Positions 7,665 through 16,058 of a DNA stretch of 34,008 nucleotides are shown here, piece after piece. Below the pieces are notes generated by a model. That model made no database searches and had not been told where the DNA came from. It saw only the letters and a list, made by a program, of their open reading frames with translations. The stretch covers positions 6,462-40,469 of the forward strand of contig NZ_AUTQ01000221.1 in the NCBI RefSeq assembly GCF_000498095.1, in the 5' to 3' direction. The stretch's first letter is position 1, and each line of letters opens with the position of its first letter. This stretch comes from Pseudoalteromonas sp. TB64 (GTDB taxonomy: Bacteria > Pseudomonadota > Gammaproteobacteria > Enterobacterales > Alteromonadaceae). Made by a program: the position numbers and the translations under genes.

Positions 7665-7978
7665 TTTTGTCTGTCAGGTTTCAGGTATTAGCTTCTACAT
7701 ATTCATAGTTAGCTCTGGGTTTAATCGTACTTGGTCTCGCTCTGTTTAAGCATTATATTTGTGATGTTTTCTGTAATAGTGCTCACTCTATTTATGTCTT
7801 TAAATATACGTCTTAACAGGTTTGTAATCGCAATTTAAAATAGCGATAAAAGTAGCGTGCTTACATTTTTATTAAATAAGCTAAATTGTGAAGTGAGTTT
7901 TAAATTATTAAAATTTAATGAAGTAGTAATGGTTAGCTTGTAACTTTTTATTTTGAAGGATATTTAATTCTTAAAAGC

Positions 7979-7993
7979 GCGATGTAAAATCGC
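7979..7993. repeat. REP-like short hairpin
   Basis: GCGAT-GTAAA-ATCGC forms a 5-base-pair stem in a local GC-richer patch (GCGCGATGTAAAATCGCACC) within very AT-rich DNA. The form is that of the short extragenic palindromes found scattered in related genomes; copy number cannot be checked here. Confidence 0.35.
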
Positions 7994-8080
7994 ACCTACG
8001 AATATATCCAAAACTCGGTACTATCTCTTACTAAAAACTAAGTACTGCCTCCTGAAAATTACTTTTTAAAAGTAATAAAA

Positions 8081-8112
8081 AAGCCTAAAAGCGGTTACCC
8101 ACTTTTAGGCTT
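8081..8112 (-). terminator. Terminator of the aldehyde dehydrogenase gene
   Basis: Perfect 11-base arms AAGCCTAAAAG (8081-8091) and CTTTTAGGCTT (8102-8112) around a 10-base loop. On the minus strand the stem is followed by a T-rich run (complement of AAAAGTAATAAAA). It lies 70 bases past the dehydrogenase stop. Confidence 0.85.
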
Positions 8113-8182
8113 AGTAATTTTGTATTTTAAACACGTATTAAAAACATCTATTTAAAACACTTATTTCATTTATGCAGCTAAA

Positions 8183-9559
8183 TTAGCTGGCGATCATAAT
8201 GCTTTTAACATTAACAAATTCGCGCATACCAAAGCCGCCGTGTTCTCGTCCGTAGCCACTGCCTTTAACGCCACCAAACGGTAAGTTAGGTTGTGCTAAA
8301 CCGTAGCCGTTAATGTTGATCATGCCGGTGTCGAAATACTTTTTAGCAAGTTCAATGGCTTTTTTCTCATCTTTTGAGAAAATACCGCCGCCCAAACCAT
8401 AGCGAGAGTCGTTGGCGATACGCATTGCATCATCGTTGTCTTTCGCTTTAATAAGTGAAGCAACTGGACCAAATAATTCGTCGTCGTAGGCTGGCATACC
8501 TGGTGATAAGTTATCGAGTAGCGTTGGTGGGTAGTAGTAACCTGTTTGCTGTGGTATTTCGCCACCCGTTACTATGTTTGCACCTGCTTTAACCGATTCC
8601 ATAACTTGGTCGTGAATGCCGTCGCGTAAATCTTTACGTGCCATCGGACCTAAGTCAGTCTCGTCTGCCATTGGGTCGCCCATTTTCATGGCTTCAAATT
8701 GCTCTTTTATTTGCGCTTTGAACTCATCATAAAGTGACTCAACCACTACGTAACGTTTAGCTGAAACACACGTTTCGCCGTTATTGATCATGCGACCTGT
8801 TACACAGGTTTTAACTGCAAGCTCTAAGTCTGCGTCATCAAGTACTAAGTATGCATCGTTGCTACCCAGTTCTAACACTGTTTTTTTAGCGTGTTTACCG
8901 GCTTCTTCAGCTACTTTTTTACCTGTGGCATCACTACCCGTAAAGGTTACGCCGCTAATTGCTTTGTGCGCAATGAGTGAGCTGGCGGTTTTACCGTCGA
9001 TGAGTAAGTTGCTGAAACAGTACTCTGGGAAACCGGCTTGTTTAAATAGCGCTTCAATTTTTTCAGCCATGCCAAATACGTTACCAGCATGCTTTAATAC
9101 GGTAGTGTTACCAGCCATGATGTTGGCTGCACTGTAGCGAATTACTTGATAAAGCGGGAAGTTCCACGGCTGAATGCCTAATAGTACGCCTGTTGGTTGG
9201 TAGCTAATGATTGCTCGCCCACCATCCATATCGCGTTCTTCGTCAGCAAGTACTTGTGGACCGTTTTCAGCAGTGTAACGACAAATGTTAGCGCACAACT
9301 CAACTTCTTGAAAACCTTGTTTGTACACTTTACCCATTTCTTCGGTCATGAGTTTTGCGATAGCTTCTTTTTGTTCTTCAAAAAGTGAAGCTAATTTATT
9401 AAGATATTTTGCACGTTCGGTAAATGACGTTAAGCGCCATTTTAAATATGTTTCGTGAGATTTTTCAATTACCTGCTCAGCTTCTTTTTGAGAAAGTAGT
9501 GTATAGGTTTCAATGGTTTTCTCAGTTGTCGGATTAATCGTTTTAACTGTGTTACTCAT
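8183..9559 (-). CDS. sad: NAD(P)-dependent succinate-semialdehyde dehydrogenase, Sad/YneI-like
   Basis: 458 residues, the length of the short Sad/YneI branch of the aldehyde dehydrogenase superfamily. It oxidises succinate semialdehyde (or a similar aldehyde) to the acid with NAD(P)+, in the cytosol. The cofactor-site motif PWNFPLYQVIRYSA contains the oxyanion Asn133. The general base is E230 in VLELGSNDAYLVL (the usual ELGG reads ELGS), and the nucleophile is C264 in NNGETCVSAKR. Also present are GDPMADETDLGPMAR, ELFGPVASLIKA, and a C-terminal PFGGVKGSGYGREHGGFGMREF typical of Sad. AAGGAG lies 7 bases before the ATG. It is a single-gene unit with its own terminator at 8081-8112. Without neighbours of GABA or arginine catabolism, the in vivo substrate is inferred from sequence type only. 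Confidence 0.85.
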   Translation of the reverse strand: MSNTVKTINPTTEKTIETYTLLSQKEAEQVIEKSHETYLKWRLTSFTERAKYLNKLASLFEEQKEAIAKLMTEEMGKVYKQGFQEVELCANICRYTAENGPQVLADEERDMDGGRAIISYQPTGVLLGIQPWNFPLYQVIRYSAANIMAGNTTVLKHAGNVFGMAEKIEALFKQAGFPEYCFSNLLIDGKTASSLIAHKAISGVTFTGSDATGKKVAEEAGKHAKKTVLELGSNDAYLVLDDADLELAVKTCVTGRMINNGETCVSAKRYVVVESLYDEFKAQIKEQFEAMKMGDPMADETDLGPMARKDLRDGIHDQVMESVKAGANIVTGGEIPQQTGYYYPPTLLDNLSPGMPAYDDELFGPVASLIKAKDNDDAMRIANDSRYGLGGGIFSKDEKKAIELAKKYFDTGMININGYGLAQPNLPFGGVKGSGYGREHGGFGMREFVNVKSIMIAS

Positions 9560-9780
9560 TTCTATCTCCTTACAAATTTAGTTATTTGGAAGGGTGCAAG
9601 GCTAAAGCCAGTTTTTTAAATTACTGCTTTTTGTTTTTATTATATTGATTTTGTTGGTTAATTTTATATTTTTTGCTGGTGGGTTATTTTTTTAATATAA
9701 GGTATGAAGTGTTTAATGCAGTAAAATTTTCTGAGTGTTGCAAAATTTACAACACCCGCAAGGTACAGCAATAGTTAGTT

Positions 9781-10296
9781 TTATATTAGCTCGTCGGCAA
9801 TGCGCTTTAGTAAGTAGGTTTCTCGTAAAATAGAGAGCCCTTGTTTTTCGCTGTTTGCCAGCGTGCGTTCGTTATGTGCAATTGCATCGTTAATATTAAC
9901 CCACTTAGCGGTCATGCCATTTTGTTGCTCGTAATGCTCTAGTTGGGCTTTACCAAACTCGTCAGCAATATTGCATATATAGCAATACGATTTGATGTGA
10001 ATAATGTCAAAATCGTCTTTATACCAAGGGCGATACTCTTCATAGAGCCCAAAGGCTTTAACTACATTTATTTGTTGTGCGCCGGTTTCCTCATTGAGTT
10101 CACGTATTAAACCTTGTTCAATGCTTTCACCTTCATCTACTCCACCACCAGGCAAGCTGTAGTCTTCATAACGGTTTGTGTACATTAATAATATTTTGTT
10201 ATTTTTAATTACAATGGCGCGAGCTGTTAAGCGTGTAAATTGACTGCCTTGATCAATATTAATACCTGAATGAACTAAGGTTTTTAATTGCTTCAT
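9781..10296 (-). CDS. Nudix hydrolase
   Basis: 171 residues. A complete Nudix box, G51-x5-E57-x7-R65-E66-L-x-E69-E70-x-G72-A (GGVDEGESIEQGLIRELNEETGA), supplies the Mg-binding glutamates. Members hydrolyse a nucleoside diphosphate linked to another group. The N-terminal strand TARAIVIKNNKILLMYTNRYEDYSLPGGG precedes the box. The later segment VKAFGLYEEYRPWYKDDFDIIHIKSYCYIC includes extra aromatic residues that may set the substrate, which is unknown. AAAGGAG sits about 6 bases upstream of the ATG. The gene stands alone between the dehydrogenase and the signalling operon. Confidence 0.9.
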   Translation of the reverse strand: MKQLKTLVHSGINIDQGSQFTRLTARAIVIKNNKILLMYTNRYEDYSLPGGGVDEGESIEQGLIRELNEETGAQQINVVKAFGLYEEYRPWYKDDFDIIHIKSYCYICNIADEFGKAQLEHYEQQNGMTAKWVNINDAIAHNERTLANSEKQGLSILRETYLLKRIADELI

Positions 10297-10530
10297 TTAG
10301 TCTCCTTTATTGAGTTTTTAATAATAGCAGTAGCTACCGTTCTATAAATAGAAACGATTTCAATTATTTTTTATATTTTATGATCGATTTTTTTAAGCAT
10401 ACGTAAATATAAGGTTGGTAATATCAGAAGTATTTAACCACTTCAGTTAATTTAAATAATTAGATTCTGAGTGTGCCTTTAAATTAGTATTTATGATGCG
10501 TAGAATAACAAAAAAGCATAGGGATTTATC

Positions 10531-11871
10531 ATGTTAAATATACTTTTAGTAGACGATGACGTTGAGTTTAGTGACGTTGTTTGCCACATAGTCGAATTCC
10601 TCGGCCACAATATAAACACCGCTACCAGTTTAAAAGAAGCACACCAATGGTTTGAGAATAATACCTTTGACCATGTGTTGCTTGATTTTATGTTACCTGA
10701 TGGTAGTGGTTTACATTTACTCGATCATTTAAAAACGATTGGGCAATCTCCAAAAATTACACTTATATCGGGTCATCCTTCAGTTAAAGGTATTTTAGCT
10801 GAAATGTGTGAGCCAAATGTAGGGCATTTATTAAAACCGTTACAACGCGAAGACTTAGAGCTAGTTTTAAACGGTCCTAAAAAAGCAGTTAAAAAAGCCA
10901 AGTCGAGCGGAATTACACGCCACTTTGGTGGCTTAATTGGTGAATCGGAAGTAATGCACAAGCTTTACAACATGATTGAACGCGTAGCTAAAACAAATGC
11001 TAACGTAATGCTTATGGGTGAAAGTGGTGCGGGTAAGGAAGTGGTGGCTCAGGCTATTCATAATGCAAGCCAATGCGAAGGACCACTAGTTGCAAGTAAC
11101 TGTGGTGCGCTTTCAAAAGAGCTAATTGGTAGTGAATTATTTGGTCATGAAAAAGGTGCCTTTACGGGCGCTATTGCACGCAAAGAAGGTGTATTTGAGC
11201 AATCAAATAACGGCACTTTATTTTTAGATGAAGTAACCGAAATGCCAATTGATATGCAGCCAAATTTACTGCGAGTGCTTGAAACTAAAAAAGTAACACG
11301 CGTAGGTGGTAACAGAGAAATAGCCACTAACTGCCGCGTTATTTCAGCAACTAACCGCTCACTTATCGATTTAGCGCAAAATAATATTATTCGTGAAGAT
11401 ATTTACTTTAGGCTGGCTGTTTTTCCTATTGATATACCGCCACTTCGCGACAGGAAAGAAGATATTCCTTTACTAGCTAAAGCGTTTTTAGATCAGCTTA
11501 ATGACGAAAATGGCACTGCATTTAGTTGGACACCAGCGCAACTTAAAGAGCTACAAAGCTATGAGTGGCCGGGCAATGTGCGCGAAATTCGCCACGCAAT
11601 ACACCGAGCATTTATTATGAGTGACCCGCAAACCAGCGACATTATTTTACCTGATAATTTAGAGTCGCCTTTTTCGCGTGTTAATAATCAAACCGCAGAT
11701 AAGCCTGTGTCGGCAGGGCAAACCATTGAAGAAGTTGAAAAAGAACTTATTCATGCAACGCTTGATAAAGTGCAAGGTAATAAAACACTCGCTGCGCAAA
11801 TGCTAGGTATTAGTACTAAAACACTTTATAACCGCCTTAATGCATACGGCGGTATTGGCGAATATAAATAG
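10531..11871 (+). CDS. Sigma-54-dependent response regulator, NtrC family
   Basis: 446 residues in three domains. The receiver (1-110) has acidic D8/D9/D10, phospho-acceptor D52 in HVLLDFMLPDGSGL, S80 (TLISG) and K102 (LLKPL). The AAA+ sigma-54 activator domain (about 134-365) has Walker A GESGAGKE (163-170), the GAFTGA sigma-54 contact loop (209-214), Walker B GTLFLDE (228-234) and the arginine-finger region REDIYFRLAVFP. A Fis-type helix-turn-helix ends the protein (NKTLAAQMLGISTKTLYNRL, 417-436). It activates RNA polymerase-sigma54 promoters when phosphorylated. It is the first gene of a five-gene plus-strand operon; AGGGAT lies about 8 bases before the ATG. No -24/-12 element was found immediately upstream, so its targets are probably elsewhere. 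Confidence 0.95.
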   Translation: MLNILLVDDDVEFSDVVCHIVEFLGHNINTATSLKEAHQWFENNTFDHVLLDFMLPDGSGLHLLDHLKTIGQSPKITLISGHPSVKGILAEMCEPNVGHLLKPLQREDLELVLNGPKKAVKKAKSSGITRHFGGLIGESEVMHKLYNMIERVAKTNANVMLMGESGAGKEVVAQAIHNASQCEGPLVASNCGALSKELIGSELFGHEKGAFTGAIARKEGVFEQSNNGTLFLDEVTEMPIDMQPNLLRVLETKKVTRVGGNREIATNCRVISATNRSLIDLAQNNIIREDIYFRLAVFPIDIPPLRDRKEDIPLLAKAFLDQLNDENGTAFSWTPAQLKELQSYEWPGNVREIRHAIHRAFIMSDPQTSDIILPDNLESPFSRVNNQTADKPVSAGQTIEEVEKELIHATLDKVQGNKTLAAQMLGISTKTLYNRLNAYGGIGEYK

Positions 11872-11885
11872 ATCTAAGGAAGGGT

Positions 11886-12095
11886 ATGACATCTGAAAAC
11901 CAAACAGAGCAGCTAAATAAATTAGTACACGATGCAAGGGCACCGCTTAATCGTATATCGATGAATGCAGAGCTTATTAAGTTGGTACTTGAAAATGATA
12001 TGCCAAAAGAAAAAGCGTTAGATGCGCTCAATAAAATAATTAATAACTGCCAGCAGTGCAGTGCAAGTTTACAAAAAATATCAGACTCTCAATAA
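11886..12095 (+). CDS. Stand-alone histidine-kinase DHp (H-box) microprotein
   Basis: 69 residues, starting 14 bases after the sigma-54 regulator gene with AAGGAAGGG upstream. The core LNKLVHDARAPLNRISMNAELI matches the H-box helix of HisKA domains (H-D/E-x-R-x-P-L-x-x-I), with H15 in the phospho-acceptor position. A second helix (about 38-65) completes a two-helix hairpin like a dimerisation/phosphotransfer domain. There is no ATPase domain, no sensor and no receiver, and the frame ends cleanly, so this is not an obvious truncation. It could serve as a phosphotransfer relay between the kinases and receivers of this operon, or as a dimerisation-interfering regulator of a kinase. Both are inference. 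Confidence 0.75.
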   Translation: MTSENQTEQLNKLVHDARAPLNRISMNAELIKLVLENDMPKEKALDALNKIINNCQQCSASLQKISDSQ

Positions 12096-12133
12096 ATAGT
12101 AAGTGTTGTATAAACTTTAATTCGGGAAGCTAA

Positions 12134-13618
12134 ATGAGCAAGCAAAAACAGCAAAGTAAAGCGAATATTACTTGGGCAGCTTTTATAGTTGTTGTGTTGA
12201 GTATTATTGTGGGGAACGCATTTTTAGCATTGAACACCATTCAAGGTTTAACGCAAACCCAAAAGAGTTTAGACAACACTAATATGCTGACTACAGCAAT
12301 TGAGCAACTGCATTTATCAATAGTGCAGGCTGAGTCGGGTCAGCGCGGTTACTTATTAACAGAAGAGACTGATTATTTAACGCCTTATTATGATGCTATT
12401 GGGCAAATTGAGGCTCAAACAAATCATGTTAAGTCGCTTCATTCTGAAATCGACGGTCAAGCAGAGCGTATTGCCGAGCTGTTAGTGCTTGTAGAGAGTA
12501 AAATTAAAGAGCTAAAACAAACGGTTAATCTTGCTTTAGATGATAAAGAGCGACGAGCACTTTATGTACTTAATACACACAAGGGACGAGAGCTTTATAA
12601 GCAAATTCTTGAGCATGTTAATGAAGTTCAAGACCGTGAGTTACTCTTTAAAGTAAGTCATTTTTCTAAATTAGCTAATATAAAAAACGAAGCTAAAATT
12701 ACGTTTGCTATCACTGCAATCACAAGCGCTTTGCTTATTATTGGCATGTTTGTGATGACGCGTCTTAATTTAAGAAACGCTGCACAGTATCGTTTTGAGC
12801 TTGAAAAACAAAACGAGACGTTAGCAATTAAAGTGTCTGAACGTACGCAAGAGCTAACGTTGTACTCTGATGAGTTGAGCCGAAGTAACCGAGAGCTAGA
12901 AGAATTTGCTTTTGTAGCGAGCCATGATTTACAAGAACCCCTTAGAAAAATTCAGGCTTTTAGTGATCGCCTCGAAACCATGTTTAAAGATGAACTAGGT
13001 GAAAAGGGGATTGATTACATTGGGCGCATGAAAAATGCAGCGCAACGTATGTCTAATTTAATAAATGATTTATTAGAGTTTTCGCGTATTACAACACGCG
13101 GCAAAGACTTTGATGACACAAATTTAAACGAAGTGGTAGCCGATATATTAAGTGATTTAGAAATAGCGATAAAAGAGTCTGATGCACAAATTGACGTAGA
13201 AGACTTACCGGTTATTCAGGCTGATAAAAGCCAAATGCAGCAACTATTTTTAAATTTGTTATCAAATGCGGTTAAATTTAGACGCCCAGATATAAGCCCA
13301 CATATAAAAATTAGTTATCAGGATGAAGATATTTTTAGTGCTGATCATAATGCACATTTAAGTTTTCAAGTTATTACGATAACAGATAACGGCATTGGTT
13401 TTTCACAAGACTACGCCGATAAAATATTTGTACCGTTTCAACGTTTGCACGGTCGTTCACAATATAAAGGCACTGGTATTGGTCTTTCTGTTTGTAGGCG
13501 TATAGTGGAGCGTCATGGCGGAACAATTACAGCAAAAAGTACAGACGGTGAAGGTGCAACCTTCATTATAAAACTACCTGTGGAAGCTGCGCTTTTCACA
13601 TTGCAAGGAGAGGCTTAA
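12134..13618 (+). CDS. CHASE3-domain sensor histidine kinase
   Basis: 494 residues. A transmembrane helix (14-34), a periplasmic CHASE3 domain (about 38-185, with the ESGQRGYLLTEETDYL motif at 67-82), a second transmembrane helix (188-208) and a coiled coil (220-255) lead to the kinase core. HisKA has H264 in FVASHDLQEPLRKI, the form used by phytochrome-like kinases. The N-box is NLLSNAVKFR (374-383), G1 is DNGIGF (418-423) and G2 is GTGIGLSV (446-453). It autophosphorylates in response to an unknown periplasmic cue. Its stop is directly followed by the ATG of the receiver gene, with AAGGAG inside its own last codons. Translational coupling therefore makes that receiver the likely cognate partner. 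Confidence 0.93.
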   Translation: MSKQKQQSKANITWAAFIVVVLSIIVGNAFLALNTIQGLTQTQKSLDNTNMLTTAIEQLHLSIVQAESGQRGYLLTEETDYLTPYYDAIGQIEAQTNHVKSLHSEIDGQAERIAELLVLVESKIKELKQTVNLALDDKERRALYVLNTHKGRELYKQILEHVNEVQDRELLFKVSHFSKLANIKNEAKITFAITAITSALLIIGMFVMTRLNLRNAAQYRFELEKQNETLAIKVSERTQELTLYSDELSRSNRELEEFAFVASHDLQEPLRKIQAFSDRLETMFKDELGEKGIDYIGRMKNAAQRMSNLINDLLEFSRITTRGKDFDDTNLNEVVADILSDLEIAIKESDAQIDVEDLPVIQADKSQMQQLFLNLLSNAVKFRRPDISPHIKISYQDEDIFSADHNAHLSFQVITITDNGIGFSQDYADKIFVPFQRLHGRSQYKGTGIGLSVCRRIVERHGGTITAKSTDGEGATFIIKLPVEAALFTLQGEA

Positions 13619-14080
13619 ATGCCCTATTCAAAAGTAAAACCTATTACTATTTTAATGGCAGACGATGATGAAGATGATCGTTTGTTAACACAAGATGCCC
13701 TTGCCGAAAGCCGTGTACTTAACGAACTTCATTTTGTTGAAGACGGCGTCGAGTTACTTGAATACTTAGAGCGTAGAGGTAAGTTTGAAGACAAAACTGT
13801 ATCGCCACGACCAGGCTTGATATTGCTTGATTTAAACATGCCAAGAATGGATGGTCGAGAGGCGCTTGAAGCAATTAAAGCAAACCCTAACTTAAAGGGT
13901 ATTCCGGTTGTTATTTTAACTACGTCTAAGCAAGAAGAAGACATGGTTAAAGGGTATAACTTAGGTGCAGCATCTTACATAACCAAACCAGTAACATTTG
14001 ACGGTTTGGTTGATTTGATGAAAACCCTAGGAAAATATTGGGTAGAGTTTGTAGAGCTACCGACAACATTTAACGATTAA
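13619..14080 (+). CDS. Single-domain response regulator (Rcp1-like)
   Basis: 153 residues, receiver only. D15/D16/D17 bind Mg, D71 in LILLDLNMPRMDG is the phospho-acceptor, T101 (VVILTTS) is the switch residue and K123 (YITKPV) is conserved. The EDDRLLTQDAL start and the long beta3 insertion are typical of Rcp1-like receivers that partner phytochrome-type kinases through H-D-L-Q-E-P HisKA domains. That is the type encoded immediately upstream with zero spacing. There is no output domain, so it probably passes phosphate on or acts by protein contact. Confidence 0.93.
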   Translation: MPYSKVKPITILMADDDEDDRLLTQDALAESRVLNELHFVEDGVELLEYLERRGKFEDKTVSPRPGLILLDLNMPRMDGREALEAIKANPNLKGIPVVILTTSKQEEDMVKGYNLGAASYITKPVTFDGLVDLMKTLGKYWVEFVELPTTFND

Positions 14081-14090
14081 TGGAGATTTT

Positions 14091-16058
14091 ATGTTAGATA
14101 AAGTGACTCAGTTGCTGCTTGTAGAAGATGATGAAGATGATTACATACTCACCTGCGACTATTTGGACCAATTGGATTCACACACGTTTAACATTCAATG
14201 GATAAGCTCTCCAGAGCAGGCAATTGCAACGCTTAGTAAAAATGAGCATGACATTTGCCTGCTTGATTACCGCTTGGGTGCATCTAATGGTTTAGATGTA
14301 TTAAAAGAAGCCATTGCTAATGGCTTTAGCGGCCCAATTATTATGCTTACCGGGCAGTCAAACGACGAGTTAGACTCGGCAGCGCTTGATGCCGGTGCAG
14401 TAGATTACTTAATAAAAACAGAAATGAGCTCTAGCCGCTTTGCGCGTGCTATTCGCTATGCTTTGGCGCGTAAAGATGTTGAAGGTGAGCGAGTAGAGCG
14501 TTTAAAAGCCGAAGCAGAAAACCGTTCAAAAGACCGCTTTTTAGCCCATTTGAGCCATGAATTAAGAACCCCTCTATCGTCTATTTTAGGTTACACCGAA
14601 CTATTGATGCAGAGCGACTTTAGTCAGCAAGCAGAAAATGAATTGGGTGTTATTTATCGAAACGGTAAACACTTATTGAGCCTATTAAACGATGTGCTCG
14701 ATTTATCTAAAATAGCAGCCGATAAACTAGAGCTGACTCTAAGCGAAGTTAACCTTGATAGCATGCTTGCCGATGTATACACGTTAATGCGCGTATCGGT
14801 GCTTGATAAGGGGCTTACGTTGCGATTTGAATCACATCAGCCATTGCCTTTAGTTGCACGACTTGATGCAACAAGAGTTCGTCAAATTTTAATAAATCTA
14901 ATAAATAATGCGGTTAAATTTACCGATAAAGGCGAAATTGTTGTTAATGCATGGACGCAATGGGTTGATGATCGTGAAATGCTATTTTTTAGCATTAAAG
15001 ATTCGGGCATGGGTATAGCCCCTGAAAAACAAGAACTGATATTTAAACCGTTTGAGCAAATAGCTGATGTAGAATCACGCTCTGTAGGTGGAGCTGGTCT
15101 TGGTTTAGCAATATGTGCTGAGCTTTTAGCGCGTATGCGCGGTGATATTAGTTTGCACTCTGAAGTTGGTAAAGGCTCTACGTTTACTATTTCGGTTTAC
15201 CCGGGTGATATTAGCGAAGTAGAGCGACAAGTACTTAATTTTAGTAGTGCTCCGCAGTTACAAAATAAATTGGCTCCTTGCAAAGTACACGGGCGAGTAT
15301 TGGTTGTTGATGATTTACGTGATTTACGCATGCTAGTTGGTCATATGATCAGTACCTGTGGCGCGCGAGTAGATTACGCTGAGCACGGTCAACAAGCACT
15401 TGAAAAAGTACGAATTGCAGATGCATATAAAGCGCCTTACGATATTATTTTTATCGATATTCATATGCCTGTAATGGGTGGTAAAGAAGCGACTATAGAG
15501 CTCAGGAAAATGGGTTATAAAGGTCCAATAATCGCGCTTACTGCCGCTACTATGAAAGGCATACATGAGGAACTAGCTGCACTTGGTTTTAACGATGTTA
15601 TTCCAAAGCCTGTAGATAGTGCTGCTTTATATCAGTGTTTACAAGATTACTTAGTCGCACCAGAGTATGCACCACAGGCCAAAGATATAAACAGTACTAA
15701 GGGTTTAACTGAGAAAAAACAGCGCTTTTTACTCGTAGAAGACGATCACGATGCAGCGCAAATTACACAGTTACTTTTAGAGAGTTTAGGTGTTGAAACG
15801 GTGATAGCATCGAGTTGCGCGCAGTGTTTGCAAATACTCAATCACGACCAACAATTTAATAAAGTATTACTAGATATGCATTTACCCGATGGGAGCGGCA
15901 TTGACTTAGGGCAAAAAGTCAATGAGCGTTATCCAGATCTACGTTTGGTGATCGTAAGTGGTGCCGAACCCGATCCTAGGCAAATAAAAGATTTAAATAT
16001 TGACCGAGTTTTACTTAAACCTATTAATTTGAGCTTACTTGAAACGCTTATTAGCTAG
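14091..16058 (+). CDS. Hybrid histidine kinase REC-HisKA-HATPase-REC-REC
   Basis: 655 residues with no transmembrane segment, so cytosolic. REC1 (about 5-125) has D59 in ICLLDYRLG. A linker helix leads to HisKA with H156 (HLSHELRTPLSSILGYTELL) and HATPase (N-box INLINNAVKFTD 267-279, G1 DSGMGI 304-309, G2 GGAGLGLA 333-340). REC2 (about 402-520) has D456 (IIFIDIHMPVMGG) and REC3 (about 545-655) has D595 (VLLDMHLPDGSG). It starts 10 bases after the single receiver. An input REC, a kinase and two output RECs make it a phosphorelay integrator, but no HPt domain is fused; the 69-residue H-box protein of the operon is a candidate link. The stop TAG is built from the TA target duplication and the first G of the MITE; the ancestral frame would have read one residue further (Tyr, then TAA). 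Confidence 0.95.
   Translation: MLDKVTQLLLVEDDEDDYILTCDYLDQLDSHTFNIQWISSPEQAIATLSKNEHDICLLDYRLGASNGLDVLKEAIANGFSGPIIMLTGQSNDELDSAALDAGAVDYLIKTEMSSSRFARAIRYALARKDVEGERVERLKAEAENRSKDRFLAHLSHELRTPLSSILGYTELLMQSDFSQQAENELGVIYRNGKHLLSLLNDVLDLSKIAADKLELTLSEVNLDSMLADVYTLMRVSVLDKGLTLRFESHQPLPLVARLDATRVRQILINLINNAVKFTDKGEIVVNAWTQWVDDREMLFFSIKDSGMGIAPEKQELIFKPFEQIADVESRSVGGAGLGLAICAELLARMRGDISLHSEVGKGSTFTISVYPGDISEVERQVLNFSSAPQLQNKLAPCKVHGRVLVVDDLRDLRMLVGHMISTCGARVDYAEHGQQALEKVRIADAYKAPYDIIFIDIHMPVMGGKEATIELRKMGYKGPIIALTAATMKGIHEELAALGFNDVIPKPVDSAALYQCLQDYLVAPEYAPQAKDINSTKGLTEKKQRFLLVEDDHDAAQITQLLLESLGVETVIASSCAQCLQILNHDQQFNKVLLDMHLPDGSGIDLGQKVNERYPDLRLVIVSGAEPDPRQIKDLNIDRVLLKPINLSLLETLIS

Larger units (their letters stand above)
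7317..8182. other. Gene-poor right flank of the ATPase islet
   Basis: 866 AT-rich bases between the ATPase start and the dehydrogenase stop. It holds the probable AT-rich promoter of the ATPase gene (about 7320-7440, no clear consensus pair), a hairpin terminator at 7521-7552, a possible 37-codon minus-strand gene at 7551-7664, and an 11-base copy of the CTGTCAGGTTT motif at 7671-7681. It also holds a REP-like hairpin at 7979-7993 and the dehydrogenase terminator at 8081-8112. Nothing else recognisable was found between 7690 and 7975. Confidence 0.6.

Noticed and set aside
7555-7749. 64-codon plus-strand frame starting with TTG
   Set aside because: It has no ribosome site and low-quality composition. 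It lies antisense to the terminator-linked minus-strand frame.
8784-9137. 117-codon plus-strand frame inside the aldehyde dehydrogenase
   Set aside because: It is antisense to a gene with complete catalytic motifs; its Ser/Ala/Leu-rich product is a codon-bias shadow.
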